Shown here: positions 10,041 to 20,112 of the stretch, one piece after another
How the letters are laid out: every line of letters starts with the position of its first letter
How positions within the stretch are numbered: the stretch's first letter is position 1
NCBI RefSeq assembly: GCF_900102675.1
Contig: NZ_FMYX01000002.1
Location: 62,001-126,000, forward strand
DNA: 64,000 bases
Direction: 5' to 3'
Source: Pseudomonas guariconensis
GTDB taxonomy: Bacteria > Pseudomonadota > Gammaproteobacteria > Pseudomonadales > Pseudomonadaceae
Position numbers and translations under genes: made by a program
Notes under the pieces: generated by a model
Database searches by the model: none
Told to the model about the DNA's origin: nothing
The model's input: the letters and a program-made list of their open reading frames with translations, nothing else

Positions 10041-10730
10041 TCAGAAATCGTATTGCAGTACATTGTCGAATCGGCGATCACCCAGCCGCTTTTCCACATG
10101 CTCGCGCACGCGGGCGTAGTGTTGGGTGTTGAACGTCAGAAACGCGGTACCCGAGTAGTGGTAGGCAGCGTTGTTTTTCCACTCGAACGCGATCGTGTCC
10201 AGATCCCGTACCATGCCTTTGGTACTGACTGCGGTTTGCACCATCATCAGCCGCCCGTCATCCGTCTCGAGACAAGCCGTCAAGCCAACAGTGCCCGCCA
10301 TTTTATCCTTGAAGTTGCGCTTGAAGAGTTCTTGGGCTTCGGTGAACTTTCCCAGCCCATCAAGCGCCGACTCGGCGATCTTGCTAATCGCCTCAGTGAC
10401 GGGGCCGCCGAAGACAGCCTGGCCCACAACCTTCATCGCCTTGAAGGCGATGGCGCCCAGAACGAGCGATTGCTCGCCGGAGTGTTCACGCTCGTAGGTT
10501 CGGCGCACTGTCAGCCAGCCCAGGTCTTCCATGACCTTGAGGTTCTGCTTGTACCACTGCTCGCTCTGGTCTTCGCTGTCATAAAGTTTGGAGGCGACCA
10601 GCGATGCGAACTGGTAGGAGCTCATGACATCGATGCGATTCTGCAGGCTCATCCCAGCAGCGAATGTCATCAGCGATTGCTCCACCACAGCGGCGGAGTT
10701 TGTATCGGTAATCAGTTTGTCGTTCATCAT
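10041..10730 (-). CDS. Hypothetical protein with central Gly/Ala-rich amphipathic segment
   Basis: A 229-residue protein of unknown function. AAGGA lies 5 nt before the ATG at 10730, and a second ATG is the next codon. Layout: an N-terminal helical part (EQSLMTFAAGMSLQNRIDVM), a mixed region with EDLGWLTV, then a hydrophobic/amphipathic stretch (IAFKAMKVVGQAVFGGPV, continuing to about residue 120). The C-terminal part is probably beta-rich (LDTIAFEWKNNA, SGTAFLTFNTQHYARV) and ends in a helix, REHVEKRLG. N- and C-terminal parts resemble the adjacent 207-residue protein. The central segment recalls membrane-active helices, but that is only an impression. One 60-base line checked by eye (10141-10200) has 34 G+C, low for this window. 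Confidence 0.78.
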   Translation of the reverse strand: MMNDKLITDTNSAAVVEQSLMTFAAGMSLQNRIDVMSSYQFASLVASKLYDSEDQSEQWYKQNLKVMEDLGWLTVRRTYEREHSGEQSLVLGAIAFKAMKVVGQAVFGGPVTEAISKIAESALDGLGKFTEAQELFKRNFKDKMAGTVGLTACLETDDGRLMMVQTAVSTKGMVRDLDTIAFEWKNNAAYHYSGTAFLTFNTQHYARVREHVEKRLGDRRFDNVLQYDF

Positions 10731-10809
10731 GCAAATCCTTGAGTCGGAACCCGGCGGATACCGGGTAGGACTCGAAGACTATGCATGTAGGGATGAGTAG
10801 TTCAGCAGG

Positions 10810-12531
10810 TCATGCTTCCAGGAGGTTGGGCTTAAGCGGGTACCAACGCGGGGTATAGACCCATTCGCCGCCGTTTGCGCGTGGGAAGGTACAGGTGGTC
10901 GAGGAGCCGATCAGTACCATCGTGCGCATGTCCACCATCGCCGGCACCAGCTCGCCCAGGGTGACCACCCGCAGCGACTGCCCCGGGCGCCCGATGTCAC
11001 GGCCCAGCACGACGGGCGTACTCGCCTCGCGGTGCTTGCGAACGACGCTCAGCGCCAGCCCCAACTGGTGGGGGCGAGCTTTGGAGATAGGGTTGTAGAA
11101 AGCCAGCACCAGATCGGCCTGGGCGGCCAGGTCCAGGCGCTTTTCGATGATCGACCAGGGCTTGAGGTTGTCCGACAGGGACATGACGCAGAAGTCATGC
11201 CCCAGCGGCGCACCGGCCTGGGCAGCGGTGGCCAGCGATGCCGAGACGCCGGGCAGGATCTGCAGGTCCACCCGGTGCCAGGCGGGGTCGCTGGATTCGT
11301 GCAAGGCTTCGAGCACGGCAGCCGCCATGGCGAACACGCCCGGATCACCCGAGGACACCACGACCACCGAACGCCCTTCGGCTGCCAGCTCGAAGGCGTG
11401 TCGGGCACGCTGCATCTCTTCGCGGTTGTCGGTGCAATGCAACACCTGGTCGGCGCGGAACGGGCCGGCCATGCGCACGTATGTTTCATAGCCGAGCACA
11501 TCCTGTGCCCGCGCCAGCTCTGCCTTGACCGCAGGCACCATCAGGTCGGCCGCGCCGGGGCCGAGGCCGATCACTGCCAGGCGGCCACGGCCGCGACCGA
11601 CCTGGGCCGGCTCGATCGGCGCTGGTGCCACGGCGATCACCACATCGCCCTGCTCGATCAGGCGCGCCCCTGGCACGGCCTGCTCGACCTGCTCGGACAG
11701 GCGCCCAGCCGCTGGCGCGAAACGCAGGGCGACACCCAACACCTGGGCCGCCTCGTGCAAGGCTGGCTCGGCCATGTAGTGCTCATCGGCCAACAGGCAG
11801 GCCAACGCGGCCTGGGCGATACCTGCCTCGGCCAACGCCTGAGGCACGCGCTCTGCCAGATCAGGCGCCGCGCCGTCGACCGCCACCAACACCGAGCGGG
11901 CATGGATAAGCAGCTCGTCACGGCAGGCCGGACGCGCTTCGCATCCCACACGGATGATGCGCCGGGCCTGGTCGTGCTGCGGCAATTGCGCCTGGTCGAG
12001 CCAGGGCGCATCGCCTTCGACCCGCACCGACTCGCCCGCCAACAGGTCGGAGACGAAACGCTTGCCCTGCTCCAGGTCCGCCAGGGCGTAGCCCTCGGGG
12101 GGATTGAGCAGGCAAGTGCCGAAGCGCAGCTCGCCGCTGGTAGTGATGGCCGCAGCCACGTCCAGCGCCTGGGCGATCGCCCGGGCCATGACATTGACCC
12201 CCGACAGGCCGCCGAGCAGCGGCACCACAGCGCTGCCGTCCTCGGCCACGGCCAATACCGGCGGCTCGGCGCCTTTTTCGGTGAGCAGGCTGGCCAGGGT
12301 GCGGATCACGATGCCGGCAGCGCACAGGGCGATGATCGGGGTGTCCTGCTGGTAGAGCTGGCGCAGGGTGTCACCGAAATGTTCATAGTGAGCGTCCACG
12401 CCCTCCACCCGACCCGCCAGGCCCAGGATCTTCGCCTGTGGATAACACAGCTGGATGCGCTGCGCCGTCGCCAGGCTGCCGGGGCCAAGGATGACGATTG
12501 CGGGTGCCTTGCCGATGTTCATCCCTGCCAT
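10810..12531 (-). CDS. cobJ: CbiG-CobJ fusion: cobalt-precorrin hydrolase-like domain plus precorrin-3B C17-methyltransferase
   Basis: A 573-residue two-part protein of cobalamin synthesis. Residues 1 to about 310 resemble CbiG/CobE ([30 protein letters not shown], then the C-terminal CbiG domain with [20 protein letters not shown]). From about residue 320 comes a tetrapyrrole methylase domain: [68 protein letters not shown]. CobJ contracts the ring and methylates C17 using SAM. The gene overlaps the cobI stop; ATGs at 12531 and 12522 are both possible. It is the last gene of the minus-strand run cobG-cobH-cobI-cobJ. Confidence 0.93.
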   Translation of the reverse strand: MAGMNIGKAPAIVILGPGSLATAQRIQLCYPQAKILGLAGRVEGVDAHYEHFGDTLRQLYQQDTPIIALCAAGIVIRTLASLLTEKGAEPPVLAVAEDGSAVVPLLGGLSGVNVMARAIAQALDVAAAITTSGELRFGTCLLNPPEGYALADLEQGKRFVSDLLAGESVRVEGDAPWLDQAQLPQHDQARRIIRVGCEARPACRDELLIHARSVLVAVDGAAPDLAERVPQALAEAGIAQAALACLLADEHYMAEPALHEAAQVLGVALRFAPAAGRLSEQVEQAVPGARLIEQGDVVIAVAPAPIEPAQVGRGRGRLAVIGLGPGAADLMVPAVKAELARAQDVLGYETYVRMAGPFRADQVLHCTDNREEMQRARHAFELAAEGRSVVVVSSGDPGVFAMAAAVLEALHESSDPAWHRVDLQILPGVSASLATAAQAGAPLGHDFCVMSLSDNLKPWSIIEKRLDLAAQADLVLAFYNPISKARPHQLGLALSVVRKHREASTPVVLGRDIGRPGQSLRVVTLGELVPAMVDMRTMVLIGSSTTCTFPRANGGEWVYTPRWYPLKPNLLEA

Positions 12532-13250
12532 TTCTCACCCGGTACGACGATCAAGGAAAAGTACGGCGAGGACTGCGGGTCCACGTCATCGAGCGGCACG
12601 ATCTTCTGGTTGGCCATGGTCGCGCGCTCGACATACAGCGCACGTTGAGCCAGGCCCAATTCGCCGAGCACTTGGCGCACCTTGGGGAAGTTGCGCCCCA
12701 GTTTCATGATCACCGCCGCATCGGCATCGGCCAAGCGACGCTTGAGCTCCTCATGGGGCAGCACGCCGGAAAGCACCGAAAGGCTCTGGTTGCGATACAC
12801 CAGTGGCGCGCCCAACACCGAGGCGCCACCGAGCATCGAGCATACGCCTGGGATCACCTGGGTCTCGTAGCGCTGGGCCAGGCGGTCGTGCAGGTACATG
12901 TAGGAACCGTAGAAGAACGGGTCGCCCTCGCAGATCACCGCCACGTCGCGACCGGCATCCAGATGTTCGGCAACCTGCACGCCGGCTTCGTCATAGAAGT
13001 CGCTGATCACCTGCTCATAGGACAGTGGCTCGGGCAGCACCTCGGTGGTCACCGGGTACACCAGTGGCATCAAGGTCTGCTCAGGCTGCAGGTGCGCTTC
13101 GATGATGCCAAAGGCATTGCCGCGCTTGCCCTTGGCCACGAAGTAGGCCACCACAGGCGACTCGCGCAGCAGGCGCAGGGCCTTGACCGTGATCAGCTCG
13201 GGGTCACCGGGGCCCACGCCCAGGCCGAACAGACGTCCGCGTGGCTGCAT
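12519..13250 (-). CDS. cobI: Precorrin-2 C20-methyltransferase
   Basis: A 243-residue SAM-dependent methylase producing precorrin-3A. The N-terminal glycine loop is [24 protein letters not shown]. It is followed by [34 protein letters not shown], the [20 protein letters not shown] segment and [12 protein letters not shown], as expected of CobI/CbiL. Two adjacent ATG codons (13253 and 13250) overlap the cobH stop; I give the second. The 3' end overlaps the start of cobJ, so the four minus-strand genes are translationally coupled. Confidence 0.95.
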   Translation of the reverse strand: MQPRGRLFGLGVGPGDPELITVKALRLLRESPVVAYFVAKGKRGNAFGIIEAHLQPEQTLMPLVYPVTTEVLPEPLSYEQVISDFYDEAGVQVAEHLDAGRDVAVICEGDPFFYGSYMYLHDRLAQRYETQVIPGVCSMLGGASVLGAPLVYRNQSLSVLSGVLPHEELKRRLADADAAVIMKLGRNFPKVRQVLGELGLAQRALYVERATMANQKIVPLDDVDPQSSPYFSLIVVPGEKWQG

Positions 13251-13876
13251 CATTCCACCTCCGTGGCCAGGGCGTTGACCGCGGCGGCGGCCATCGCGCT
13301 GCCGCCCAGACGGCCCTGCATGATCACGAACGGCACACCACGGCTGTCGGCGGCCAGCATCGCCTTGGACTCCGCCGCGCCCACGAAACCGACCGGGAAA
13401 CCAAGGATCAGCGCAGGCTTGGGCGCACCGGCATCGAGCATTTCCAGCAGGTAGAACAACGCGGTCGGCGCATTGCCGATCACCACCACGCTGCCTTCCA
13501 GATGCGGACGCCACAGTTCCAGCGCCACCGCCGAGCGGGTGTTGCCCAACTTCTTGGCCAAGTCGGGCACGCTGGGGTCGCGCAGGGTGCAGATCACCTG
13601 GTTGTTGGCCGGCAGGCGCGCACGGGTCACGCCTTCGGCGACCATGTGCGCGTCGCACAGGATCGGCGCACCGTTGGCCAGCGCCTGTCGACCTGCAGTG
13701 CCGGCGCCTTCGGAAAATTGCAACCCATCGATGGCATCGACCATGCCGCAGGCATGGATCACCCGCACGGCGAGTTTCTCCAGGTCGGCGGGGATCCGCT
13801 CGAGCCGGGCTTCCTCGCGGATGATCCGGAAGGAATTGCGATAGATCTCCTGACCATCGCGGATGTAGTCAATCAT
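13250..13876 (-). CDS. cobH: Precorrin-8X methylmutase
   Basis: A 208-residue enzyme that moves the C11 methyl group to C12, converting precorrin-8X to hydrogenobyrinate. Visible hallmarks: [13 protein letters not shown] with the Ser/Arg context of the family, [11 protein letters not shown], which holds the conserved active-site His, [17 protein letters not shown], and [16 protein letters not shown] with [13 protein letters not shown] near the C-terminus. The ATG at 13876 lies inside the last codons of cobG (8-nt overlap). A longer in-frame reading upstream is rejected because it would run antiparallel to nothing conserved and deep into cobG. Confidence 0.95.
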   Translation of the reverse strand: MIDYIRDGQEIYRNSFRIIREEARLERIPADLEKLAVRVIHACGMVDAIDGLQFSEGAGTAGRQALANGAPILCDAHMVAEGVTRARLPANNQVICTLRDPSVPDLAKKLGNTRSAVALELWRPHLEGSVVVIGNAPTALFYLLEMLDAGAPKPALILGFPVGFVGAAESKAMLAADSRGVPFVIMQGRLGGSAMAAAAVNALATEVE

Positions 13877-15254
13877 CAAGGTGCTCCGTCGGCAGGTCGA
13901 GCATGGCGCCTGCTTCTTCTGGGGAAAGGTCGCGCGCACGCAGCCTGCCGAAGCCTGGCTGGTTCGCGTCGCGCAAATACAGGTCATAACGGCCCGCAGA
14001 GCGGGCCAGCAAGGTGGCCGGGGCGACATGAGCCACGGCACAGGAACGCAGGCAGCCGGAAACATGCACACTGCCGGGGCCACCTTTTTGCAGCAAGGAA
14101 GCGATGATCAGGGCATCGGCCTTGGTATCGGCCAGGGCCTTGGCACAGCCGGCGGCGCCGGTGCAGGCGGTCAGGCGGGCCAAGGGCTGGCCGGCATCCC
14201 AGATCAGCCCAAGACGGTTCAACTCGGCCCGGTCGATCATCGCCAGGTCGACATTGGGCAAAACGAGACTCTGCCAGGGGCTCACGCGCAGACTGCCGTC
14301 ACCGGCATCACGGGCCAGCCTGGCGAGGCTGCGCAACATGACCGGAGTCAGCCGGCCCAATGGCGGGGCGACACCCCAGGCCATGCCTTGGCGTTGAGGC
14401 AGCGGCCCCAGCCAGTCGCCAGTGGCCGGCGCACGCCGCCAACCCAGCACTGCGCCATCGCGCCGAATCTCCAGGCCCAGGCTGTCGACGAAACGTTCAG
14501 CGGGGCAGTCCTCGAGCAACTGGCGCATTCGCGACTGCGCTGGCTCGGCCAGGTCCAGGAAGCGCTCCAGCACGGCATGAACCAGCGTTAGCCCGTGCTC
14601 GGCCGGCACGGCGCCCAGGACCTGGCCACTGGCCGGACAGCCGGCCAAGCCGAAGGCATACCAGGCGCGGCCGTCGAGCATCATTGCCGAAAGCCACAGG
14701 TCGTGAGGGTGTTCGAGCATTGCCAGATGCTCGCCGCCATCGAGCTGCACAGCGAACTTGGCCGACAGTCCATGCAAGCGCGGGGTGGTCTCCAGCAGGT
14801 GCAGCAATTGCTCGGACAAGGGGCGCGTGTCGATGAGCATGTCAGGGTCGAGCCCGGCCAGCGGGCTTTGCATCACATTGCGCACATCGTCGCCTGCTGC
14901 TTCGCGCGGGCCGAGGCCGGCGGCCAACAGATGCTCGATCAGGCCAGCGTGGTCCGCGCCGATGCCGCGGATTTGCAGATTGCCGCGATTGGTCGCCTCG
15001 ATCACGCCGCCCGCGAAACGCTCTGCCGCCGTCGCCACAGCCTCGGCCTGGTCGGCCAGCAGCACGCCTCCGGGGAGTTTGATCCGGCAGATGCCACCGT
15101 CACGGGCCGCGACGATGCGCCACAACCCCGGGCAAGCCGAGGGGCGGGGTGACACGGCAGGGACGAGAGGCTGATTCAAGGGGGCGTCCGGCAATCTTGA
15201 AAATGCGCTTGAGTGTAGAAGGCGCGGTATTATGCCTGCTTTGTCCGGCGGCAT
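13869..15254 (-). CDS. cobG: Precorrin-3B synthase
   Basis: An iron-sulfur monooxygenase of the sulfite/nitrite reductase fold that hydroxylates precorrin-3A at C20 in the aerobic cobalamin pathway. Seen: a ferredoxin-like N-terminal half (CPGLWRIVAARDGGICRIKLPGG, NRGNLQIRGI) and a C-terminal cluster region with TACTGAAGCAKALADTKADA and HVSGCLRSCA. These give the CX5C...CX3C set of 4Fe-4S ligands. The N-terminus is uncertain: the ATG at 15254 gives 461 residues, near the usual length, but lacks a good ribosome site; a TTG at 15179 is an alternative. CobG marks the oxygen-dependent route. Confidence 0.92.
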   Translation of the reverse strand: MPPDKAGIIPRLLHSSAFSRLPDAPLNQPLVPAVSPRPSACPGLWRIVAARDGGICRIKLPGGVLLADQAEAVATAAERFAGGVIEATNRGNLQIRGIGADHAGLIEHLLAAGLGPREAAGDDVRNVMQSPLAGLDPDMLIDTRPLSEQLLHLLETTPRLHGLSAKFAVQLDGGEHLAMLEHPHDLWLSAMMLDGRAWYAFGLAGCPASGQVLGAVPAEHGLTLVHAVLERFLDLAEPAQSRMRQLLEDCPAERFVDSLGLEIRRDGAVLGWRRAPATGDWLGPLPQRQGMAWGVAPPLGRLTPVMLRSLARLARDAGDGSLRVSPWQSLVLPNVDLAMIDRAELNRLGLIWDAGQPLARLTACTGAAGCAKALADTKADALIIASLLQKGGPGSVHVSGCLRSCAVAHVAPATLLARSAGRYDLYLRDANQPGFGRLRARDLSPEEAGAMLDLPTEHLDD

Positions 15255-15310
15255 GAAAAGCCGACGGTCGAGCATTGACTGCGATTGAGCAGAAATTCCG
15301 GACCGCGTCG

Positions 15311-15402
15311 CCCTCTTCGCGGGTGAGCCCGCTCCCACAGGATCATCCGCCCCCCTTGGGCTGTGCGGCTTCTGTGAGTGCGGGCTCACTCGCGAAGGGC
15401 GC
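15311..15402. repeat. REP pair (P. putida type), inverted
   Basis: TTCGCGGGTGAGCCCGCTCC and, inverted 30 bp away, GAGTGCGGGCTCACTCGCGA form a pair of palindromic REP units between divergent cobG and cobL. It occupies most of the intergenic space. Confidence 0.85.
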
Positions 15403-15434
15403 CAAGCGGCCCCAAAGATGGCGGAACGAGACAC

Positions 15435-16646
15435 ATGACTCCCTGGCTGACAGTAGTGGGCATCGGCGAAGACGGTTTCAGCGGCCTGGGCAAGCAAGCC
15501 CGGCGTGCGCTGCTGAGCGCTTCGCGGATCTTCGGCAGTCCGCGCCAATTGGCCCTGTTGCCACGCTGCGTGGTCGGCGAACGCTCGCACTGGCCAAGCC
15601 CCTTCTCACTGGCGCCGGTCCTGGCTCTGCGCGGCGAGCCCGTGTGTGTATTGGCCAGCGGCGATCCGATGTTCTATGGCGTGGGCGCAAGCCTTGCCCG
15701 CCAGGTGCCGGCCGAAGAGCTGCATGTGCTGTCGATGCCGTCCTCCTGCGCACTGGCTGCTGCGCGCCTGGGTTGGCCGCTGCAGGAGGTGCAGGTGGTG
15801 TCGGTCGTCGCCCGCCCCCTGGCCGCGCTCAACGCGCATCTCTACAGCGGCATGCGCCTTTTGGTATTGAGCAATGATGGCCAAAGCCCGGCAGCCGTCG
15901 CCCGACAACTGTGCGAACGCGGCTTCGGCCCGAGCCGCCTGCATGTACTGGAGCATCTGGGCGGCGCCGAGGAGCGCCATCTGCGCGGCACCGCCGAGGA
16001 TTGGCCGCATGCGCGTACAGCCGACCTCAACGTGATCGCCATCGACTGCCAGGCCGCCATCGACACCCCACGACTATCGCCTGTCACCGGTTTGCCCGAC
16101 AGCGCCTTTCGTCACGACGGCCAACTGACCAAGCGCGATGTGCGCGCCATCACCCTCGCACGCCTCGCGCCACAACCGGGCGAGCTGCTGTGGGATGTCG
16201 GTGCCGGCTGTGGCTCGATCGGCATCGAGTGGATGCGCGCCCATCCCAGCTGCCGCACGCTGGCCATCGAGGCCGATGAAGGCCGCCAAGGCCATATCGA
16301 ATACAACCGCGACGCCCTGGGCGTACCGGGCCTGCAACTGGTCCGTGGCAAAGCGCCCCAGGCCCTGGCCGATCTCGAGCGGCCCGATGCGATCTTCATC
16401 GGCGGCGGCGTGACCCGCGAGGGCGTGCTGCCCTTTTGCTGGGAGCGCCTGCGCCCCGGCGGGCGCCTGGTCGCCAACGCCGTGACCCTGCAAAGCGAGC
16501 TGGCGCTGGCCAACTTCCGCGAAGCCCATGGCGGCGAACTGACCCGCATCCACGTGGCCCATGCCCAGCCGTTGGGCAATTTCGATACCTGGCGCCAGGC
16601 TCTGCCGATCACCCTGCTCGACGTGGTGAAGCCCCTCGATGCGTGA
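15435..16646 (+). CDS. cobL: Precorrin-6Y C5,15-methyltransferase (decarboxylating), CbiE-CbiT
   Basis: A 403-residue bifunctional methyltransferase that methylates C5 and C15 and removes the C12 acetate carboxylate. The N-terminal half is a tetrapyrrole methylase ([50 protein letters not shown]). The C-terminal half is a class I SAM domain ([52 protein letters not shown]). I start at the ATG at 15435 (MTPWLTVVG); a longer frame upstream runs through the REP pair. The last 8 nt overlap cbiD. Confidence 0.96.
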   Translation: MTPWLTVVGIGEDGFSGLGKQARRALLSASRIFGSPRQLALLPRCVVGERSHWPSPFSLAPVLALRGEPVCVLASGDPMFYGVGASLARQVPAEELHVLSMPSSCALAAARLGWPLQEVQVVSVVARPLAALNAHLYSGMRLLVLSNDGQSPAAVARQLCERGFGPSRLHVLEHLGGAEERHLRGTAEDWPHARTADLNVIAIDCQAAIDTPRLSPVTGLPDSAFRHDGQLTKRDVRAITLARLAPQPGELLWDVGAGCGSIGIEWMRAHPSCRTLAIEADEGRQGHIEYNRDALGVPGLQLVRGKAPQALADLERPDAIFIGGGVTREGVLPFCWERLRPGGRLVANAVTLQSELALANFREAHGGELTRIHVAHAQPLGNFDTWRQALPITLLDVVKPLDA

Positions 16647-17733
16647 AGAAACCCGCGAAAAAGCCGCGCCCCTGCGCAGCGGCCTCACCACTGGCAGCTG
16701 CGCCACCGCCACCAGCCTGGCGGCGGCTCGCCTGCTGCTCACCGGCGAATGCGACGATGCCGTGCGTATCACGCTGCCCAAGGGCAAGCAGGTGACCCTG
16801 CGCCTGGCGTTCTGCCGCCGCACCGACAACGGTGCCGAGGCCGGCACGATCAAGGATGCCGGCGACGATCCGGACGTGACCCACGGCGCATTGCTCTACA
16901 CCCAGGTGCGGCTGCTCGAGCAGCCTGGCGTGCGCTTCGTCGCCGGTCAGGGCGTCGGCACCGTCACCCGTCCCGGCCTGGTGCTGGCGGTGGGCGAGCC
17001 TGCCATCAACCCGGTACCACGGCGGATGATCAGCGAGCACCTGCAACAGCTCGCCGACGCCTGCGGCCATGGTGGTGGCTTCGAAGTGACGGTCAACGTG
17101 CGCGACGGCGAACAGCTCGCCCTCAAGACCATGAACCCACGCCTGGGCATCCTCGGGGGGTTGTCGATTCTCGGCACCAGCGGCATCGTCCGGCCTTTCT
17201 CCTGCTCGGCCTACATCGCCTCGATCCAACAAGGCATCGACGTCGCCCACACCAATGGCTATACCCACATCGCCGCCTGTACCGGCAATGCCAGCGAAGA
17301 CACCATGCGCCAGGTCTACGGCCTGCCGGAAATCGCCCTGATCGAAATGGGCGACTTTGTCGGCGCGGTGCTCAAGCATTTGCGCAAGGTCCCGGTCGCC
17401 CGCCTGACCCTGTGCGGCGGCTTCGGCAAGATCAGCAAGCTGGCCGCCGGGCACATGGACCTGCACAGCCGCAGTTCGAGCATCGACCTGCCGCAATTGG
17501 CGGCCTGGGCGGCAGACATCGGCGCCGACGCCACCCTGCAAGCGGCAATCATCGCGGCCAACACCAGTCAGCAGGCCTTGGCCTTGGCCCACGCGGCTGG
17601 CGTCCCGCTCGGCGATGCGGTGTGCGCCCACGCCCTGGCCTTCGCGCGCAGCGTGGTGCCCGCGCAGGTGCAAGTCGAGGTGTTCGCCATCGACCGCCAA
17701 GGCGGCATCGTCGGCAAGGCGGGTGTGCAATGA
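16639..17733 (+). CDS. cbiD: Cobalt-precorrin-5B C1-methyltransferase CbiD
   Basis: A 364-residue CbiD protein, recognised from [22 protein letters not shown] at the N-terminus, [13 protein letters not shown], the [19 protein letters not shown] segment and the C-terminal [18 protein letters not shown] stretch. CbiD methylates C1 in the cobalt-early route; in pseudomonads it sits inside an otherwise aerobic-type (CobG-containing) cluster, where it may replace CobF. That substitution is inference from family distribution. It overlaps cobL by 8 nt and cobK by 4 nt. Confidence 0.94.
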   Translation: MREETREKAAPLRSGLTTGSCATATSLAAARLLLTGECDDAVRITLPKGKQVTLRLAFCRRTDNGAEAGTIKDAGDDPDVTHGALLYTQVRLLEQPGVRFVAGQGVGTVTRPGLVLAVGEPAINPVPRRMISEHLQQLADACGHGGGFEVTVNVRDGEQLALKTMNPRLGILGGLSILGTSGIVRPFSCSAYIASIQQGIDVAHTNGYTHIAACTGNASEDTMRQVYGLPEIALIEMGDFVGAVLKHLRKVPVARLTLCGGFGKISKLAAGHMDLHSRSSSIDLPQLAAWAADIGADATLQAAIIAANTSQQALALAHAAGVPLGDAVCAHALAFARSVVPAQVQVEVFAIDRQGGIVGKAGVQ

Positions 17734-18449
17734 GCCCGCGCATCCTGCTGCTCGGCGGCATCACCGAAGCCTTGGCCATCGCCCGCCAGCTGGGGCCCGA
17801 GCATATCTATAGCCTGGCCGGCATCGGCCGCGTCCCGCAGGATCTGACGTGCCAGGTGCGCGTCGGCGGTTATGGCGGCGCCGACGGCCTGGCGGTCTAT
17901 CTGCGCGAGGCGCAGATCAGCCTGTTGATCGACGCGACCCACCCCTACGCCGCGCAAATCAGCCACAACGCAGCCCAGGCCGCACGCTACGCGGGCATCC
18001 CCTGCTGGGCTCTGCGCCGCCCGGCCTGGCAGGCGCAGCCTGGCGATGACTGGCGCGAAGTCGCTGACTGGGCCGGACTGATCGAAGCCCTGACCCCCTT
18101 CGAACGCCCTCTGTTCACCCTGGGGCGCGAGCCCCTGCAACACCTCGATGAGATCCCCGCGCACCAGTTCTGGACCCTACGCGCCCTCGAAACCTACCCA
18201 GGCAACGAGCGCTGCGAAGTGATCGGCGCCCGTGGACCGTTCAACCTGATGGACGAACGCGCCTTGTTCCAACGGCGCCGGATCGATGTGCTGGTGAGCA
18301 AGAACAGCGGCAGCACAGCCACCGAGCCCAAGCTGGAAGTGGCCAGGGAACAGGGCATACCGGTACTGGTGCTCAAGCGCCCGGTGTTGCCGGCGGTGGA
18401 TCGCGTCTTCGATCAGGTGGCTGATCTGATGGCTGCGATCAGGCCTTAG
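17730..18449 (+). CDS. cobK: Precorrin-6A reductase
   Basis: A 239-residue NADPH-dependent reductase converting precorrin-6A to 6B. The N-terminus [17 protein letters not shown] is the family nucleotide loop. [33 protein letters not shown] is the signature region, and [32 protein letters not shown] lies near the end. The start at 17730 overlaps the cbiD stop (ATGA). It is the last gene of the + strand cob run; no clear terminator follows in the 227-bp gap. Confidence 0.95.
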   Translation: MSPRILLLGGITEALAIARQLGPEHIYSLAGIGRVPQDLTCQVRVGGYGGADGLAVYLREAQISLLIDATHPYAAQISHNAAQAARYAGIPCWALRRPAWQAQPGDDWREVADWAGLIEALTPFERPLFTLGREPLQHLDEIPAHQFWTLRALETYPGNERCEVIGARGPFNLMDERALFQRRRIDVLVSKNSGSTATEPKLEVAREQGIPVLVLKRPVLPAVDRVFDQVADLMAAIRP

Positions 18450-18676
18450 TCCAATGAAAATCGGGTCCCAGCATGGCACGTGAAAGCGCGGCCTGACGTC
18501 CTTGCTGGTATCCCCTCTCACACAAATTTAGCGGTGCCCCTTGTCGGGCGGGCTCTGCCGCGCGACACGCAGTACCGTCTCCAGGGGGCTGCCCCTGCGG
18601 CACTTCACCGCACCCCGGCACTTTTACCTATACTCGCCCTTACAATAGCCACCTGATTCCTGACCGGATCTCTCCC

Positions 18677-19066
18677 ATGCCCCCACGTCGGCACATTGCC
18701 TGGATAGCCTGCCTTGCAGTGCTGTTCAACCTGCTGGCCATGCCGCTGTCTTCCGCCGCGCCCAAAGGTCCGGCCGAGCAGCTGCTGTGGGGGGCTTTCT
18801 GTTCGAGCATGGCGAACAAAGGCAAGGTCGATGTCCAGGCACTGGCCAAGATCGACCTGGGGCCGCAAAGCAACGACTCCGCCAGCCTGATGAACTGCTG
18901 GTGCTGCTCAGGCGCCGCGCCGCTGCTGGCACTGCCCGGCTACCCGCCGCAGCTGCACAACCCACCGTTGCTGCTCGGCAGCCACCTGGCGCCACCTGCC
19001 GCCTACACTCCCACGCCGCGCCAGCTATGGCCGGCGCTCAATCCCCGAGCCTCTCCGATCGTCTGA
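18677..19066 (+). CDS. DUF2946 family exported protein, first gene of copper cluster
   Basis: A 129-residue protein with an N-terminal hydrophobic segment (HIAWIACLAVLFNLLAMPLSSAA) that reads as a signal peptide or anchor. A Cys cluster, LMNCWCCSGAAPLLALPG, lies at about residues 74-91; the C-terminal part is Pro-rich. Such small proteins commonly precede copper transport genes; the three close cysteines are suited to binding Cu(I), which is inference. It is 46 bp upstream of the PCu(A)C chaperone gene. A possible -10 element, TATACT, is at 18629. Confidence 0.82.
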   Translation: MPPRRHIAWIACLAVLFNLLAMPLSSAAPKGPAEQLLWGAFCSSMANKGKVDVQALAKIDLGPQSNDSASLMNCWCCSGAAPLLALPGYPPQLHNPPLLLGSHLAPPAAYTPTPRQLWPALNPRASPIV

Positions 19067-19112
19067 GTTGACCACGCTGTCTGCCCGCACCTGAACAGAT
19101 CGGAGACTCACC

Positions 19113-19595
19113 ATGCTCAAGCAAGCCCTCGTCCTGGCCGCCCTGTTGCTGCCCGGCGCTTTCGCCAACGCCCACGAATACACCGTCGGCGACCTGCACA
19201 TCGCCCATCCCTGGTCGTTGGAGCTGCCGCCCAATGCCCCCAACGTCGCGGCCTACTTCGTTGTTCACAACAACGGCCAGCAGGACGACCGCCTGCTCTC
19301 GGTCGACAGCCCCATCACCGACGACGCCCAGTTGCACGAGCACGCCAAGACCGCTGACGGCCTGATGAAAATGCAGCAGGTCTCCAGCGTGGCCGTCCCG
19401 GCCGGCCAAAACCTGACATTCGCCCCCAGCGCCTATCACGTGATGCTGATGCAGCCCAAGGACCGCAGCCTGCTCATCGACGGCAAGCGCTTCCCGCTGA
19501 CCCTGCACTTCGAGAAGGCCGGCGACATCACCGTCGAGGTGGCCGTGCAAAAGCAGCCGCCCGCCGACCAGCAAGGCCAGGCCCATACGCACTGA
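19113..19595 (+). CDS. Periplasmic copper chaperone PCu(A)C
   Basis: A 160-residue exported protein with signal peptide MLKQALVLAALLLPGAFANA. The PCu(A)C domain follows, with the copper-binding set His (LHEHAK), Met (LMKMQQV) and HVMLM, spaced as in the H(M)X10MX21HXM pattern. The family delivers Cu(I) to proteins such as cytochrome oxidase subunits. The tail QKQPPADQQGQAHTH ends in His residues. GGAGA precedes the ATG. It lies between two DUF2946 genes and upstream of an OprC-type receptor, so a role in periplasmic copper handling is well supported. Confidence 0.93.
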   Translation: MLKQALVLAALLLPGAFANAHEYTVGDLHIAHPWSLELPPNAPNVAAYFVVHNNGQQDDRLLSVDSPITDDAQLHEHAKTADGLMKMQQVSSVAVPAGQNLTFAPSAYHVMLMQPKDRSLLIDGKRFPLTLHFEKAGDITVEVAVQKQPPADQQGQAHTH

Positions 19596-19614
19596 CCGCT
19601 GACAGACGCTCGCC

Positions 19615-20046
19615 ATGAGCCTGCCGCGCGACCGGTTCACCCGCTTAACCCGCCCTGATCGCAGGCGCCTGGGTGGTGGCTGGCTGAGCCTGTTCGCCAT
19701 GTGGATGATCTTCATCGGCCCACTGGTTTCCCAGTCGATGCCGATGGATCACCACGCCGGCATGAACATGTCCACGCCGATGGACATGCCCATGGCAGCC
19801 GGGCATGACCACGGCGCCGACCACCATGGCCACGACGACGGCCAGTTGCATGTGGTCTGGGAAAAATGCGGCTACTGCACGCTGCTGTTCAATTGCCCGG
19901 CCCTGCCCCAGGCCCTCAGCCCGCTCAGTGCCGGCGTCGTACTTCCCCCCGCCCTACTCCCCGTACCGCCCCACCAGGGCCACGCCCGGCAGGCCGTCTT
20001 CCCTGGTGCGCGCAGCCGCGCGCCACCCGCCTCGATCAGCGCCTGA
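19615..20046 (+). CDS. DUF2946 family protein with His/Met-rich segment
   Basis: A 143-residue protein. One N-terminal hydrophobic helix (GWLSLFAMWMIFIGPLVS) is followed by a strongly metal-binding-like stretch rich in Met and His (MPMDHHAGMNM, AAGHDHGADHHGHDD). Then comes a Cys motif, KCGYCTLLFNCPALP. The tail is Pro/Ala-rich. It starts 19 bp after the PCu(A)C gene. Composition and neighbours suggest that it binds copper in the periplasm, but the mechanism is not known. Confidence 0.85.
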   Translation: MSLPRDRFTRLTRPDRRRLGGGWLSLFAMWMIFIGPLVSQSMPMDHHAGMNMSTPMDMPMAAGHDHGADHHGHDDGQLHVVWEKCGYCTLLFNCPALPQALSPLSAGVVLPPALLPVPPHQGHARQAVFPGARSRAPPASISA

Positions 20047-20112
20047 ACACAACGCTATCGCACGAAGCCTGGAGGCTTCGCGCTCTTTCCTGACTGATCG
20101 ACTGGAATCACT

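Noticed and set aside
15197..15233. Sigma-70 promoter with TTGAAA and TATTAT ahead of cobL
   Set aside because: The two hexamers are 25 bp apart, too far for a standard promoter, and the nearer TTGAGT gives only 13 bp.
15181..15434. Cobalamin riboswitch between cobG and cobL
   Set aside because: The gap is filled by a REP pair; no B12-box or typical riboswitch core could be found on either strand. The 18450-18676 gap was also checked without success.
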